From: Candidatus Solibacter usitatus
GTDB taxonomy: Bacteria > Acidobacteriota > Terriglobia > Bryobacterales > Bryobacteraceae
DNA length: 44,153 nt
Direction: 5' to 3'
NCBI GenBank assembly: GCA_016185465.1
Contig: JACPNO010000049.1
Coordinates: 24,392-68,544, forward strand
Part shown: positions 1 to 7,728 of the stretch, piece by piece
Numbering within the stretch: the stretch's first letter is position 1
Layout: every line of letters begins with the position of its first letter
The notes under the pieces: generated by a model
What the model saw: the letters and a program-made list of their open reading frames with translations, nothing else
The model's database searches: none
Told to the model about the DNA's origin: nothing
Position numbers and translations under genes: made by a program

Positions 1-800
1 ACGGCGCGGATTTCGAAATGGGCATGGGCTGGGCGGATATGCCGTACGATCTGCCCAATCATCGCGCCGAGAACGGCCCGGCCAAGAACCGCGTGCGCAT
101 CGGCTGGCTGCGCTCGGTATCCAATATCTATCACGCGTTTGCGGTGCAATCTTTCACCGATGAACTGGCGGCTGCCGCCGGGCGGGACCGGGTGGAATAC
201 ATGCTCGATCTGATTGGCGCGCCGCGCATCGTCGATATCCAGCTCGAAGGCGGCATGAAGTACGAGCAGGGCAAGTATCCGGTGGATACGGCGCGGCTGC
301 GGCGGGTTATCGAGCTGGTGGCTGACAAATCCGGGTGGGCCGGCAAGAAGTCCGGCAACGGCCGCGGCTACGGAATTGCGGCGCATCGCAGCTTCGCCAG
401 CTACGTGGCGGCGGTGGTCGAAGTCGAAGTGGATAGCGCCGGCAAGCTGCGCATTCCGCGCGTGGATATCGCTGTCGATCCCGGGCTGATCGTGGCCCCG
501 GACCGCGTGCGCGCTCAGTTTGAAGGCGCGGCAGTATTCGGCGCAAGCCTGGCCATGATGGGAGAAATCACGGCCGCCGACGGACGCATCCAGCAGTCGA
601 ACTTCAACAACTACCCGGTGGCGCGGATCCACGAAGCGCCGGTTCAAACCCACGTCCACATCGTCGCCAGCAAGGAATTGCCGGCCGGCGTGGGCGAGCC
701 CGGCGTGCCGCCGATGGCTCCGGCAATCTGCAATGCGATCTTCGCCGCCACCGGCAAGCGCATCCGCGAGCTACCGATCAAGAAACAGGCGATGGCGTAG
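1..800 (+). CDS. Molybdenum hydroxylase large subunit, C-terminal part (xanthine dehydrogenase / IorB family), cut by window start
   Basis: The reading frame is open from base 3, so the gene starts before the window and only about 266 C-terminal residues are seen. The fragment carries the hallmark [19 protein letters not shown] near its end; in this family the Glu of GEPG is the active-site base beside the molybdopterin cofactor, and the segment after it closes the cofactor-binding domain. The ending with [10 protein letters not shown] also matches the isoquinoline 1-oxidoreductase beta / aldehyde oxidase group. Such subunits work with a small 2Fe-2S subunit and hydroxylate aldehydes or N-heterocycles; the substrate cannot be told from this piece. 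It converges on the next gene with a 12-base gap. The upstream partner subunits lie outside the window. Confidence 0.88.
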   Translation, partial: GADFEMGMGWADMPYDLPNHRAENGPAKNRVRIGWLRSVSNIYHAFAVQSFTDELAAAAGRDRVEYMLDLIGAPRIVDIQLEGGMKYEQGKYPVDTARLRRVIELVADKSGWAGKKSGNGRGYGIAAHRSFASYVAAVVEVEVDSAGKLRIPRVDIAVDPGLIVAPDRVRAQFEGAAVFGASLAMMGEITAADGRIQQSNFNNYPVARIHEAPVQTHVHIVASKELPAGVGEPGVPPMAPAICNAIFAATGKRIRELPIKKQAMA

Positions 801-812
801 TTCGCCCGCGAG

Positions 813-1310
813 TTATTTCGACGACAGAATACCCGCCAGCGCATTCACGCCGGCCTGCGCTACTACGCCGTCCTGCTGCGAGGTGCCGCCGCTCACGCCG
901 ATAGCGCCGATGAATTTGCCGTCGGCCATCAGCGGGATGCCGCCTTCGATGGGGAGGGCGCCGGGCAGTTTCAGAATGGCCTGGCGGCCGCCGACCAGCG
1001 CGTCCTCAAAAACTTTGGTGGGGCGTTTGAACATCAGCGCGCTGCGCGCTTTTTGCGGAGCCACTTCGCCGCTGCCCAGCTGGGCTTCGTCCATGCGCTC
1101 CAGATAAACCAGATTGCCGCCATCGTCCACAATGGCGATGAACATATTCCACTTATTGTTCGCCGCCTCTTTTTCCGCCGCCGCCACGATCTGCTTAATG
1201 ACTTCGAGCGTGAGCGCCTTCTTTTCCGCCAGTTGCGCGGCCGAGGCGGATTGCGCCGCCAGAGCCAGGGCAACCAAACTACAGGTCAGTGTCTGCAACC
1301 CAAATTTCAT
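813..1310 (-). CDS. Secreted GlcG/HbpS-like (DUF336) protein
   Basis: 165 residues. Residues 1-24 form a signal peptide (charged start, hydrophobic run, ASA-A type cleavage site), so the protein is exported. The remainder is a GlcG/HbpS fold: the N-terminal helix with AAEKEAANN, the strand [19 protein letters not shown], the [10 protein letters not shown] helix and the Gly-rich end [20 protein letters not shown] are all in family order. Members bind small ligands or haem-like compounds; many are encoded beside oxidoreductases, as here next to a molybdenum hydroxylase. A role in handling a substrate or cofactor of that enzyme is possible but only inferred from position. The ATG at 1310 gives a full-length family protein and a proper signal peptide. 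Confidence 0.85.
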   Translation of the reverse strand: MKFGLQTLTCSLVALALAAQSASAAQLAEKKALTLEVIKQIVAAAEKEAANNKWNMFIAIVDDGGNLVYLERMDEAQLGSGEVAPQKARSALMFKRPTKVFEDALVGGRQAILKLPGALPIEGGIPLMADGKFIGAIGVSGGTSQQDGVVAQAGVNALAGILSSK

Positions 1311-1495
1311 GGTGTCTCCTTAGAAGATTGGAAATTCCGATCCGACAATGTTATCCAATTTGACCGGCAGAAACTAAACGACTTATCGAACGGCCAGCCC
1401 GCCCTGCTCCGGGCAATGCCCGATGCCAGCAAGGATTTTGCCCGCTTAGAAAAGTTTTTTGATTTCGCTACCCTTGAACCAAAGGGAACAGACAA

Positions 1496-1762
1496 ATGGT
1501 CACTGCTCAATTGGTTTCGGGTCCTATGAATTTCAACGAAGAAGAGATCGGCACGCCGTCCTCGGAGGACCGCTCCGGTGTCACCCCAGGCGCCCCAGAT
1601 GAAGGCGCCGTCGGCCAGCTCTACCGCAGCCTGGCTCGCACCTACGCGGGGGAAATTCAGCGGCACCGGATGCGCCGCAAGCGGATCATCGCAGGGGTCG
1701 TAGCGCTAAGCGTGATTAGCTTCGCCGGTCTGATGGCCCTCAGTTATTGGGCGTCGGTGTAG
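1496..1762 (+). CDS. Small single-pass membrane protein, unknown function
   Basis: 88 residues, no family recognised. The N-terminal half is acidic and Gly/Pro-rich (FNEEEIGTPSSEDRSG), then comes an amphipathic stretch (GQLYRSLARTYAGEIQRHRMRRKR) and one clear C-terminal transmembrane helix (IIAGVVALSVISFAGLMAL) preceded by a strongly basic patch, predicting the N-terminus in the cytoplasm. A purine-rich AAAGGGAA lies upstream of ATG 1496; a second ATG at 1526 could also be the start. Its last 23 bases overlap the 3' end of the opposing glycosyltransferase gene. The orderly charge-then-helix layout favours a real gene, but no homologue can be named. Confidence 0.5.
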   Translation: MVTAQLVSGPMNFNEEEIGTPSSEDRSGVTPGAPDEGAVGQLYRSLARTYAGEIQRHRMRRKRIIAGVVALSVISFAGLMALSYWASV

Positions 1763-3266
1763 ACCGCTCGCCCGGATTTCCCGCCTGATAGATCGTGTAC
1801 AAACGGTTGTGAAAAACTTCCCGGTAGCGGGTCTCCAATAACTTCTCCAGGTGTTGGTGAATTGCGGGATAGCGCGCCTGCGACCGGTTGATCCAACCCC
1901 GGTAGACGGAATTCGCCACGATAAAATCCGGCTGTTTGCCGCTGTAGTAGCCAAGTCGCGGATCGTCGATGAGATTGGCGTCGAATCCCAGGCTGAAGGC
2001 CAATTCCCCGCCACCAATGATCTGCGACGAAGGTGTGCTGTGCTGCTTCAGGAAGCCGATCGCCGCCGCATAGTCCCAACGCCAACCACCCCGGTTCAGG
2101 CCGACGCCGTACGCAAGCTGAAAGGCAACCATGAAAGCCAGCGCCGCGAGCGCCAGCCGGCGGTTCGGCCCGTAAGCATAATGGACAATGCTCACCGCCA
2201 AAAGCGCGGCGGCAATGGGCAGGGTGTGCACCAGGTACGTGGAGGCTTTCAGCCCTTCAAACAGCATCATCAGGACGTAGAAAATCCCGCCCGCCAGCAT
2301 CAGGACCCGGTATCCCGCGTGGCGCCGGATGGGCAACGTCTCTATCGCCGCCAGAATGCCCAGAGCGTAAATAACCAAAATCGCGGCCCGGAAACGCCAC
2401 CAGAATGTAGATGCCTCATACCACGAATATGCCGCCAGGTAGCGCTGAATTTCACGCTTAAACGCATAGACCGGCGCCGTCAACCCCGACCAGCGGGTGT
2501 ACTCGGTGAACTCTCCCGCGATCCCCGAAGCGTTACCGCTGAATTGGCTCCAGAACTGGGCGGGACTTTGCAGAATGTAGATGCCCCAGGCGCCCAGTCC
2601 GGCCAGGTAGGGCGTGGCGGCAAGCGCCACTTCGCGCCAGCCAAGCCCGCGGCGCTCGCAGTAAATCGTTATCGCCGCGAGCGCGACGAAGTAAAGAGCT
2701 CCGCAGGGATGAGTGAAGCTACTGGCCGCAACCAGTGCGTTGCCGGCGAAGATCGCCATTCCGAGCGACCGTTCGCGCAGGCAAACGAAAGCGGCGCATC
2801 CGGCCCAGCCTAAGCCCGCGCACATAGCATCCATGCGGCCGAGCGAGGCAACAAAAATAAATTGGCCGTCCACGGCAAGCAGACCCGCCGTGAGTAGCGC
2901 GATCCGGTGGTCGCCGGAGAGCCGCAGCATGAGCGCGTACCATGCGATCAAAATGACCGCGCCCCAAAAGATGGAGAGCCAGCGAAGGGTCAATAAGCTA
3001 AAGCCGAAGAGCTTATACCAGGCGGTTTGCGCCAGGATATGCAGGGGCAGAATCCAATAGGTGTGGCGATCCATGCCCTCCATCCAGGTTCCCTTCGATT
3101 CCAGGATAGTGGTGCCCATAAAGCCCTTTTGCGCCAGGTTCAAGGCCGGGCTGGCAAACCAGGCTTCATTGGCCCAGGGATAGGTAGTGTTGGCCTTCCA
3201 AGCGGCCAGGATCACGTAGAGCGCGAGGATAAGGCTGGCGGTTGCGGTTAGACGAGCTTTGGACAC
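1740..3266 (-). CDS. GT39-like multi-pass membrane glycosyltransferase (ArnT/PMT superfamily)
   Basis: 508 residues from a GTG start at 3266. The architecture is that of GT-C glycosyltransferases using polyprenyl-phosphate sugars: an N-terminal helix, then a first extracytoplasmic loop with an acidic motif (PWANEAWFASPA, residues 30-41, Glu34 in the position of the ArnT/PMT catalytic acid), followed by about ten further hydrophobic helices and a soluble C-terminal domain with IIGGGELAFSLGFDANLIDD. Donor and acceptor are unknown. The gene starts 47 bases after the last gene of the six-copy PEP-CTERM array and reads in the same direction, so it may be co-transcribed with it; glycosylation of exported PEP-CTERM peptides is an attractive but untested role. 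The first motif reads NEA rather than the usual DEA. Confidence 0.75.
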   Translation of the reverse strand: MSKARLTATASLILALYVILAAWKANTTYPWANEAWFASPALNLAQKGFMGTTILESKGTWMEGMDRHTYWILPLHILAQTAWYKLFGFSLLTLRWLSIFWGAVILIAWYALMLRLSGDHRIALLTAGLLAVDGQFIFVASLGRMDAMCAGLGWAGCAAFVCLRERSLGMAIFAGNALVAASSFTHPCGALYFVALAAITIYCERRGLGWREVALAATPYLAGLGAWGIYILQSPAQFWSQFSGNASGIAGEFTEYTRWSGLTAPVYAFKREIQRYLAAYSWYEASTFWWRFRAAILVIYALGILAAIETLPIRRHAGYRVLMLAGGIFYVLMMLFEGLKASTYLVHTLPIAAALLAVSIVHYAYGPNRRLALAALAFMVAFQLAYGVGLNRGGWRWDYAAAIGFLKQHSTPSSQIIGGGELAFSLGFDANLIDDPRLGYYSGKQPDFIVANSVYRGWINRSQARYPAIHQHLEKLLETRYREVFHNRLYTIYQAGNPGERSTPTPNN

Positions 3267-3313
3267 AAGGGACGGGCGGCAGTGCGGGCCCGCGATCCGA
3301 AAAAGCCAGAATA

Positions 3314-3481
3314 CTATTTCTTGTTGCGGTTACGACGCCAAGTGACGTACCCGATGCCGGCTGCGGCAGTGCCCAGCAGGATCATGCTGCCGGGTTCGGG
3401 CACAGGAGTCAAATCACTATCGGCGAATACTGCCGTGCACGTCGCGGCAAGCAACGAGAAAGCCGTAAGAAGACGCTTCAC
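3314..3481 (-). CDS. Mini PEP-CTERM protein, array copy 6 (last)
   Basis: 55 residues from a GTG start with an AAGGAG ribosome site seven bases upstream. It has the array layout: basic start VKRLLT, hydrophobic signal peptide ending AVFA, a linker of only six residues (DSDLTP), then the sorting tail VPEPGSMILLGTAAAGIGY followed by VTWRRNRNKK. PEP-CTERM tails are recognised by an exosortase, which cuts at the motif after export. It is the only copy with GTG and the shortest linker. It sits 47 bases before the glycosyltransferase start. The longer open frame upstream to 3625 overlaps copy 5 and lacks a ribosome site, so it was not used. Confidence 0.82.
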   Translation of the reverse strand: MKRLLTAFSLLAATCTAVFADSDLTPVPEPGSMILLGTAAAGIGYVTWRRNRNKK

Positions 3482-3491
3482 AATATTCTCC

Positions 3492-3668
3492 TTACTTGTT
3501 GCGGCCACGGCGCCAGACAGCATAACCGATACCGGCGGCCGCGGTACCAAGCAGAATAATGCTGCCCGGTTCGGGCACTGGCGAGACGTTATCGGCAGCG
3601 GAGCCTCCGGCGCAAAGAGTTGCACAGGCGACGGTAAAGAAACACGCAGTGAGCAGATTCCGTTTCAT
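3492..3668 (-). CDS. Mini PEP-CTERM protein, array copy 5
   Basis: 58 residues, ATG at 3668 preceded by GAGGGGG four bases upstream. Signal peptide MKRNLLTACFFTVACATLCA, then either GGSAADNVSP or, if cleaved later, ADNVSP, then VPEPGSIILLGTAAAGIGY and a basic end AVWRRGRNK. Nothing else is encoded: there is no room for a folded domain. The gene ends ten bases before the start of copy 6. An in-frame upstream start at 3698 would add ten residues but has no ribosome site. Confidence 0.83.
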   Translation of the reverse strand: MKRNLLTACFFTVACATLCAGGSAADNVSPVPEPGSIILLGTAAAGIGYAVWRRGRNK

Positions 3669-3703
3669 AAAACCCCCTCTAAAAGCGCAGCCGTCCAAAA
3701 AAA

Positions 3704-3877
3704 CTACTTGTTGCGTTTCCGCCAGGCGGCATAACCAATGCCCGCGGCGGCAGTGCCTAGCAGAACAATGCTACCGGGTTCGGGAACCGCCGAGACCGTA
3801 TCCGTAGGCGGAACTCCCGCATAGAGCGAGGCGCATGCCAGCGAAAAAAAGCAAACAGTGAGAAAATTTCGTTTCAT
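3704..3877 (-). CDS. Mini PEP-CTERM protein, array copy 4
   Basis: 57 residues, ATG at 3877 after AAGGGGG. MKRNFLTVCFFSLACASLYA signal peptide, ten-residue linker GVPPTDTVSA, sorting tail VPEPGSIVLLGTAAAGIGY and basic end AAWRKRNK. Identified by reading the minus strand directly; below usual gene-finder length limits, but start, ribosome site, signal peptide and tail are all in register with the other copies. Confidence 0.83.
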   Translation of the reverse strand: MKRNFLTVCFFSLACASLYAGVPPTDTVSAVPEPGSIVLLGTAAAGIGYAAWRKRNK

Positions 3878-3908
3878 AAAACCCCCTTAAAGTACAGCAG
3901 TCACAAAA

Positions 3909-4088
3909 CTACTTCTTGCGTTTACGCCAGGCGGCATAACCAATTCCTGCCGCGGCAGTGCCCAGCAGAATAATGCTTCCCGGTTCGGGCACCGGCGAGG
4001 TGCCATCCGCCGGAAGTTGGCTGTCTCCCGCGTAGAGGGCCGCGCAGGCTATCGAGAAAAAGCAAAGAGTGAGCAGATTCCGTTTCAT
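3909..4088 (-). CDS. Mini PEP-CTERM protein, array copy 3
   Basis: 59 residues, the longest copy; ATG at 4088 with AGGGAGGGG just upstream. MKRNLLTLCFFSIACAALYA signal peptide, twelve-residue linker GDSQLPADGTSP, tail VPEPGSIILLGTAAAGIGY and basic end AAWRKRKK. Read directly from the minus strand. Differences from its neighbours concentrate in the linker, while the signal peptide and sorting tail are kept. Confidence 0.83.
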   Translation of the reverse strand: MKRNLLTLCFFSIACAALYAGDSQLPADGTSPVPEPGSIILLGTAAAGIGYAAWRKRKK

Positions 4089-4118
4089 AACCCCTCCCTT
4101 GATGAAGGCTTCGCAAAA

Positions 4119-4295
4119 CTATTTCTTGCGGCTACGGCGCCAAGTGGCGTACCCGATGCCGGCGGCGGCCGTGCCCAGCAGGATGATGCTTCCCGGTTCG
4201 GGCACGGGCGAGACGGTATCACCCGAAATTTGTCCCGCAAGAAGAGCCGCGCCAGACATCGTCAAAAAACAAAAAGTGAGCAAATTCCGTTTCAT
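4119..4295 (-). CDS. Mini PEP-CTERM protein, array copy 2
   Basis: 58 residues, ATG at 4295 after AGGGAGGG. MKRNLLTFCFLTMSGAALLA signal peptide, ten-residue linker GQISGDTVSP, tail VPEPGSIILLGTAAAGIGY and basic end ATWRRSRKK. Same layout and spacing as the other copies; linker shares the TVSP ending with the TVSA of copy 4 and NVSP of copy 5. Confidence 0.83.
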   Translation of the reverse strand: MKRNLLTFCFLTMSGAALLAGQISGDTVSPVPEPGSIILLGTAAAGIGYATWRRSRKK

Positions 4296-4325
4296 AAACC
4301 CTCCCTGAAATGTAGGCGTTGCAAA

Positions 4326-4496
4326 TTATTTATTGCGGCTACGGCGCCAGGCGGCGTATCCGATGCCGATGGCCGCGCTGCCGAGAAGAACAATGCTACC
4401 CGGTTCGGGAACCGGAGAAGGTGCTGTAATGCCTGCCGCGCCAACCGCCGCCGAGGCCAAGGTAAGAAAGCAAAGCGTTATGAAGTTCCGTTTCAT
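4326..4496 (-). CDS. Mini PEP-CTERM protein, array copy 1 (first, most diverged)
   Basis: 56 residues, ATG at 4496 with TAGGAG upstream. MKRNFITLCFLTLASAAVGA signal peptide, eight-residue linker AGITAPSP, tail VPEPGSIVLLGSAAIGIGY and basic end AAWRRSRNK. It is promoter-proximal and differs most from the rest (GSAAIG in place of GTAAAG in the membrane helix). It is preceded by a 160-base gap carrying a candidate promoter and a small inverted repeat. Confidence 0.82.
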   Translation of the reverse strand: MKRNFITLCFLTLASAAVGAAGITAPSPVPEPGSIVLLGSAAIGIGYAAWRRSRNK

Positions 4497-4538
4497 GGTA
4501 CTGCTCCTAGTTCGGTGAACAGTACAAGAGCAATTTAT

Positions 4539-4555
4539 CCACCAGGATCAGGTGG
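4539..4555. promoter_or_regulatory. Inverted repeat CCACC-N7-GGTGG in the array leader
   Basis: CCACC (4539-4543) and GGTGG (4551-4555) flank AGGATCA. It falls between the candidate promoter and the first start codon, so it could be an operator or a small leader hairpin. Short arms, so modest support. Confidence 0.3.
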
Positions 4556-4581
4556 CATATTAAGTCTATTTTTATCTATAA

Positions 4582-4609
4582 TTTATAAGTTGTTGATAGC
4601 GCCGGACAA
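4582..4609 (-). promoter_or_regulatory. Candidate promoter of the PEP-CTERM array
   Basis: Read on the minus strand: TTGTCC at 4609-4604, 16 bases, then TATAAA at 4587-4582, in a strikingly AT-rich stretch within a high-GC window. It lies 86 bases before the ATG of the first copy. Sequence match only. Confidence 0.4.
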
Positions 4610-4656
4610 GTTCCCACTCGTCAGGATAGTAGGCGAAAATTTGGGAGAAAAGCCTG

Positions 4657-7206
4657 TCAACTTGGCCACTTGGCGCGGATTCGCACGGTCCGCTCCAACT
4701 CGTCTACGACCTCCAGCACCTTGCGCTCAACGTCGGGGTCGAGTTTCGCGGTGGCGAGGAAATCGCGGACTTGTTGTAGCGCCTCGCTGCTGGTCTGGCC
4801 GCCAATAAAGGCGTTGAGCCAGCCGAGCAGGAAGAAGATCTTTCGCTCGCGCTTGACCTGCGGCAGGGCGTCTAGCGCCGGCCGCAGGTAGGGCAGGGTG
4901 AGGGCGGTCTGGTTCAATGCGTTGAACGCACCCAAGCTCTGCGCCACCCAATCCTCGGCAATCGCCGGATTGTGCAAATAATCGTCGAAATACCGGCGTT
5001 TGACCGCGGCATCGGCGCGAGCGGCTGCGGCCACGTAGGCGTACTTGCGGCCATCATCGGTCGAGTCCCGCTGGCTCTCGGCGGCCAGCAGAGCGCCGGC
5101 GTCGGGATCGCTTTCGGCAATCAACTGGGTCAGCATCAGCCAGCGGTCGAGCGCCTTAATCTCGAGGCCGGGAATAACTAACTGGCCTGCCAGCAGGCTC
5201 TTTAAGCGGCCGCGCCCATCGGCCGTCGAAGCCAAATTGCGGAAGGCGCGATACCACGTGATGCGCATGCCGAGCTCGGAGGCGTTGATCATGCGCTCCA
5301 CGCACAGCGCTTCGAGAGCAGGCGCGATCGCGGTCCGCCGGGCGTCCGGCAAATAGCGCTCGTAGGCGGTGGTTACGCGGCCGAGCAGACTCTGGGTCAG
5401 GGCTTCGTCGCTTTCGGCGGGAAGCAGTTTGAGCGCCAGGGCGATATAGTCGGCGGGAGCCAGCTCTGCTTCCCGCACCGCGTCCCACAGCGCGCCCCAG
5501 AGCAGCGTGCGCAGGAAGGGATCGGCCACGCTGGACAATTGGTCCATCACCGCCTGCCGGCTTTTGGCGTCAAGCGTGAAGCGTCCATAGCCATAGTCGC
5601 CGGCATTGGCAAAAACATAGGCCGGGCAAGGTTTGCCGCGGGCTTCGGCGACGACGGTCTGCGCGCCTTCCAAGCGCGCGCGCAGAATCGCCGGCGGCGC
5701 ATTCCCGTAGCCCAACAGGATTTGAGTTTGAATAGGCCAGACGCCGCCTTCGTTCAGGACATCCTTTTGCCGCAGCGCCAGGCGCTCGATGCGGCCCTGC
5801 TCATCGCACGCCCAGTCCGTGTCCACTTGCGGCATGCCGCGGCGGCGGATCCAGGCATTGGCCCAATCGCCCAGCTTACTGCCGGAGGCAAGTTTGAGCG
5901 AGCCGATCAGGTCGGCCCATTCGGCATTGCCATAGGCGTGCTGCTTGAGGTACAGGCGCAAGCCGTCGCGAAAGGCGTCTTCGCCCAGCATGAAGGAAAG
6001 CTGGCGCAGCAAGCCGGGCGCTTTGGCATACACGATTGCGCCATAAGCCGATTTCGCGTCCGCCAGATTGCGCACTTCCTGGTAAATGGGCGTAGTTCCC
6101 TTGGTGGCGTCGATCGCGTAGGCGCCGGGCTTGTGCGACTGGTAGAAACGCTTCCAAATCTCCTCCGGCGGCTCGAGCGCGGCGAGGGTGCGGTAGGCCA
6201 TGTAATCGGCAAAGCCTTCTTTGAGCCAGAGGTCGTCGAACCAGCGCATGGTCACCAGATCGCCGAACCACTGGTGGGTGAGCTCGTGAAGCAGCAGCGA
6301 AGCGCGCCCCAGCTTGTCGCTGCGCGTGGGCACGGTGCGAAACAACACTGCTTCCTCGCGCAGAAACGTGGCGCCGGCATGCTCCATGCCGCCATAGGCG
6401 AAGCCGGGCAGCAGCACTTGATCGTACTTGGGGAAAGGAAAAGGGCGGCCGAAAAAATCCGCCAGAAATTTCATTCCGTCGCTGGTGATCTTCAAGACTT
6501 CCGGAGCTTCTTCCTGCGCGCGCTGTAGCTTCGACTGGCGGACATACAGGCCGAGATCGCCGCCCACGCGGCGAAAAGGCCCGGCCGCGAATGCCACCAG
6601 ATACGTGCTGATGGGGAGCGTCTCGGCGAATACGGTACGTCCTGGCTCGGACTTGCCGGGGGCGGTATTCGAAATCACCGTCCAGGATTCGGGCGCGGTA
6701 ACGTGCAGCGTGAAGCGGCCTTTCAGATCCGGCTGATCGAAACACGGGAAGGCCTGGCTTGCATCCATCGGAACAAACAGGGTGTACACGTATTCGCTCG
6801 AATCGTCGCGATCGATATAGCGCGTGAGCGGCCGCCCGGCGGTGGCGATGGTCGATTCAAACTCCAGCGCGACGGTGTTTTCGCCTTTGCGGAGATAGCG
6901 CGCGGGAATTTCCAGATGGCCGTTATGCTGGCTGGCATCGGTGGCCGGTGAACCATTCACCACGACGCTGCGGATAACGCCGTCGCGGAAATCGAGAGTT
7001 ACCGGTCCCGCGGCGGCCAGACGGAAACGGATCTGCTCGCGTCCCGGCATGAGGGCGGCGCCCGGGGTGAGCGTGATCTCCAGACGATAGCGCAGGCTGG
7101 AGATTTGGGCGGCGCGCGCCCGCGCCAGTTCGCGCGAAACGCCTGGTTCGGCGGCGGCTGCCAGCAGCGGGCAGGCGATTACGGCGAGAGCGGCGAACCG
7201 TCGCAC
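4657..7206 (-). CDS. M1 family zinc aminopeptidase, secreted
   Basis: 849 residues with an N-terminal signal peptide (MRRFAALAVIACPLLAAAAEP), so probably periplasmic. The zinc site is complete: HELTHQWFGDL near residue 305 gives HEXXH, followed after 18 residues by the third ligand Glu in KEGFADYMAY. Upstream is GYGGMEHAG, a variant of the GAMEN substrate-binding motif. Then come the catalytic and the long helical C-terminal (ERAP1-like) domains, so it is full length. It removes N-terminal residues from peptides. It starts nine bases after the DinB-like gene stop and ends the lpd-lipB-E2 run, suggesting co-transcription, although a functional link to lipoate enzymes is not obvious. The 160-base gap to the PEP-CTERM array follows. 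Confidence 0.9.
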   Translation of the reverse strand: MRRFAALAVIACPLLAAAAEPGVSRELARARAAQISSLRYRLEITLTPGAALMPGREQIRFRLAAAGPVTLDFRDGVIRSVVVNGSPATDASQHNGHLEIPARYLRKGENTVALEFESTIATAGRPLTRYIDRDDSSEYVYTLFVPMDASQAFPCFDQPDLKGRFTLHVTAPESWTVISNTAPGKSEPGRTVFAETLPISTYLVAFAAGPFRRVGGDLGLYVRQSKLQRAQEEAPEVLKITSDGMKFLADFFGRPFPFPKYDQVLLPGFAYGGMEHAGATFLREEAVLFRTVPTRSDKLGRASLLLHELTHQWFGDLVTMRWFDDLWLKEGFADYMAYRTLAALEPPEEIWKRFYQSHKPGAYAIDATKGTTPIYQEVRNLADAKSAYGAIVYAKAPGLLRQLSFMLGEDAFRDGLRLYLKQHAYGNAEWADLIGSLKLASGSKLGDWANAWIRRRGMPQVDTDWACDEQGRIERLALRQKDVLNEGGVWPIQTQILLGYGNAPPAILRARLEGAQTVVAEARGKPCPAYVFANAGDYGYGRFTLDAKSRQAVMDQLSSVADPFLRTLLWGALWDAVREAELAPADYIALALKLLPAESDEALTQSLLGRVTTAYERYLPDARRTAIAPALEALCVERMINASELGMRITWYRAFRNLASTADGRGRLKSLLAGQLVIPGLEIKALDRWLMLTQLIAESDPDAGALLAAESQRDSTDDGRKYAYVAAAARADAAVKRRYFDDYLHNPAIAEDWVAQSLGAFNALNQTALTLPYLRPALDALPQVKRERKIFFLLGWLNAFIGGQTSSEALQQVRDFLATAKLDPDVERKVLEVVDELERTVRIRAKWPS

Positions 7207-7215
7207 GCCGGGGCC

Positions 7216-7728
7216 TTAAGGAGTGGTCTCGGCGTGGGCCGCCGCTTTCAAGTGCTTGTAGAAGCCGAGATCGTCGCCGGTCAGCATCTTGGTGGCGAAG
7301 ATAATCTGCCCGGTATGCTGGGAGAAATGTTCGACGACGTGATAAACCGCCTCCAGGACCGTGACGTCGTATTTCTGAATCGTAATGCGAGTGGTGAGCT
7401 GGGCCGGTGTCAGGTTTTCCAGTACGGTTTTAGCTTGGGCAACCGTCGAGCTGAGGCGATCCACGAGTTCCTGCTTATGCGTGTCGCCGCGCGCGGCGAA
7501 TTCCTGATCCCGCAAACGGGTGTCGGTTTCTCCGCCCACACCGGCCACGATCCATTGCCGGACGTTGCCGCTGAGGTGCAGCACCAGGTTGCCGATGGCG
7601 TTTTCATTCTCGGCGCCGCGCGCCCAGATTTCGTCTTCACCCAGCTTGTTGAGGCATTCGCGAATGCGCGAGTGGAGCTGCTCGAGCTTATTGATCGAGT
7701 ACTCCAGAAACAACCGTTCGACGCTCAA
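7216..7728 (-). CDS. DinB-like (DUF1572 type) protein
   Basis: About 170 residues. The four-helix DinB fold is suggested by LEYSINKLEQLHSRIREC, NAIGNLVLHLSGNVRQWIVA and AVYHVVEHFSQHTGQIIF, which carry the three spaced His residues that bind a metal in this superfamily (LHLSGN, HVVEHF, QHTGQ). Members include thiol-dependent transferases and many of unknown role. I chose the TTG start at 7728: GGAGGAGG lies four to six bases upstream and the start overlaps the E2 stop as TTGA. The ATG at 7746 would place the ribosome site inside the gene. Confidence 0.78.
   Translation of the reverse strand: MSVERLFLEYSINKLEQLHSRIRECLNKLGEDEIWARGAENENAIGNLVLHLSGNVRQWIVAGVGGETDTRLRDQEFAARGDTHKQELVDRLSSTVAQAKTVLENLTPAQLTTRITIQKYDVTVLEAVYHVVEHFSQHTGQIIFATKMLTGDDLGFYKHLKAAAHAETTP

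Larger units (their letters stand above)
3314..4496 (-). repeat. Six-copy tandem gene array, about 200-base period
   Basis: Six paralogous genes lie head to tail. Their starts are at 4496, 4295, 4088, 3877, 3668 and 3481, so the unit length is 201, 207, 211, 209 and 187 bases. Each unit contains a ribosome site, a MKRN-type signal peptide, a variable 6-12-residue linker and an almost identical PEP-CTERM tail. The array arose by tandem duplication followed by divergence mainly in the linker. Spacing and open frames exclude a CRISPR array. Confidence 0.85.

Noticed and set aside
3314-4496. CRISPR-like array because of regular spacing
   Set aside because: The unit is about 200 bases and each contains a complete gene with ribosome site; no short identical repeats or cas genes.
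4628-4662. TTGACA near the pepN stop as the array's -35 box
   Set aside because: The best following -10-like TACTAT is 23 bases away, outside the normal spacing; TTGTCC with TATAAA at 16 bases fits better.
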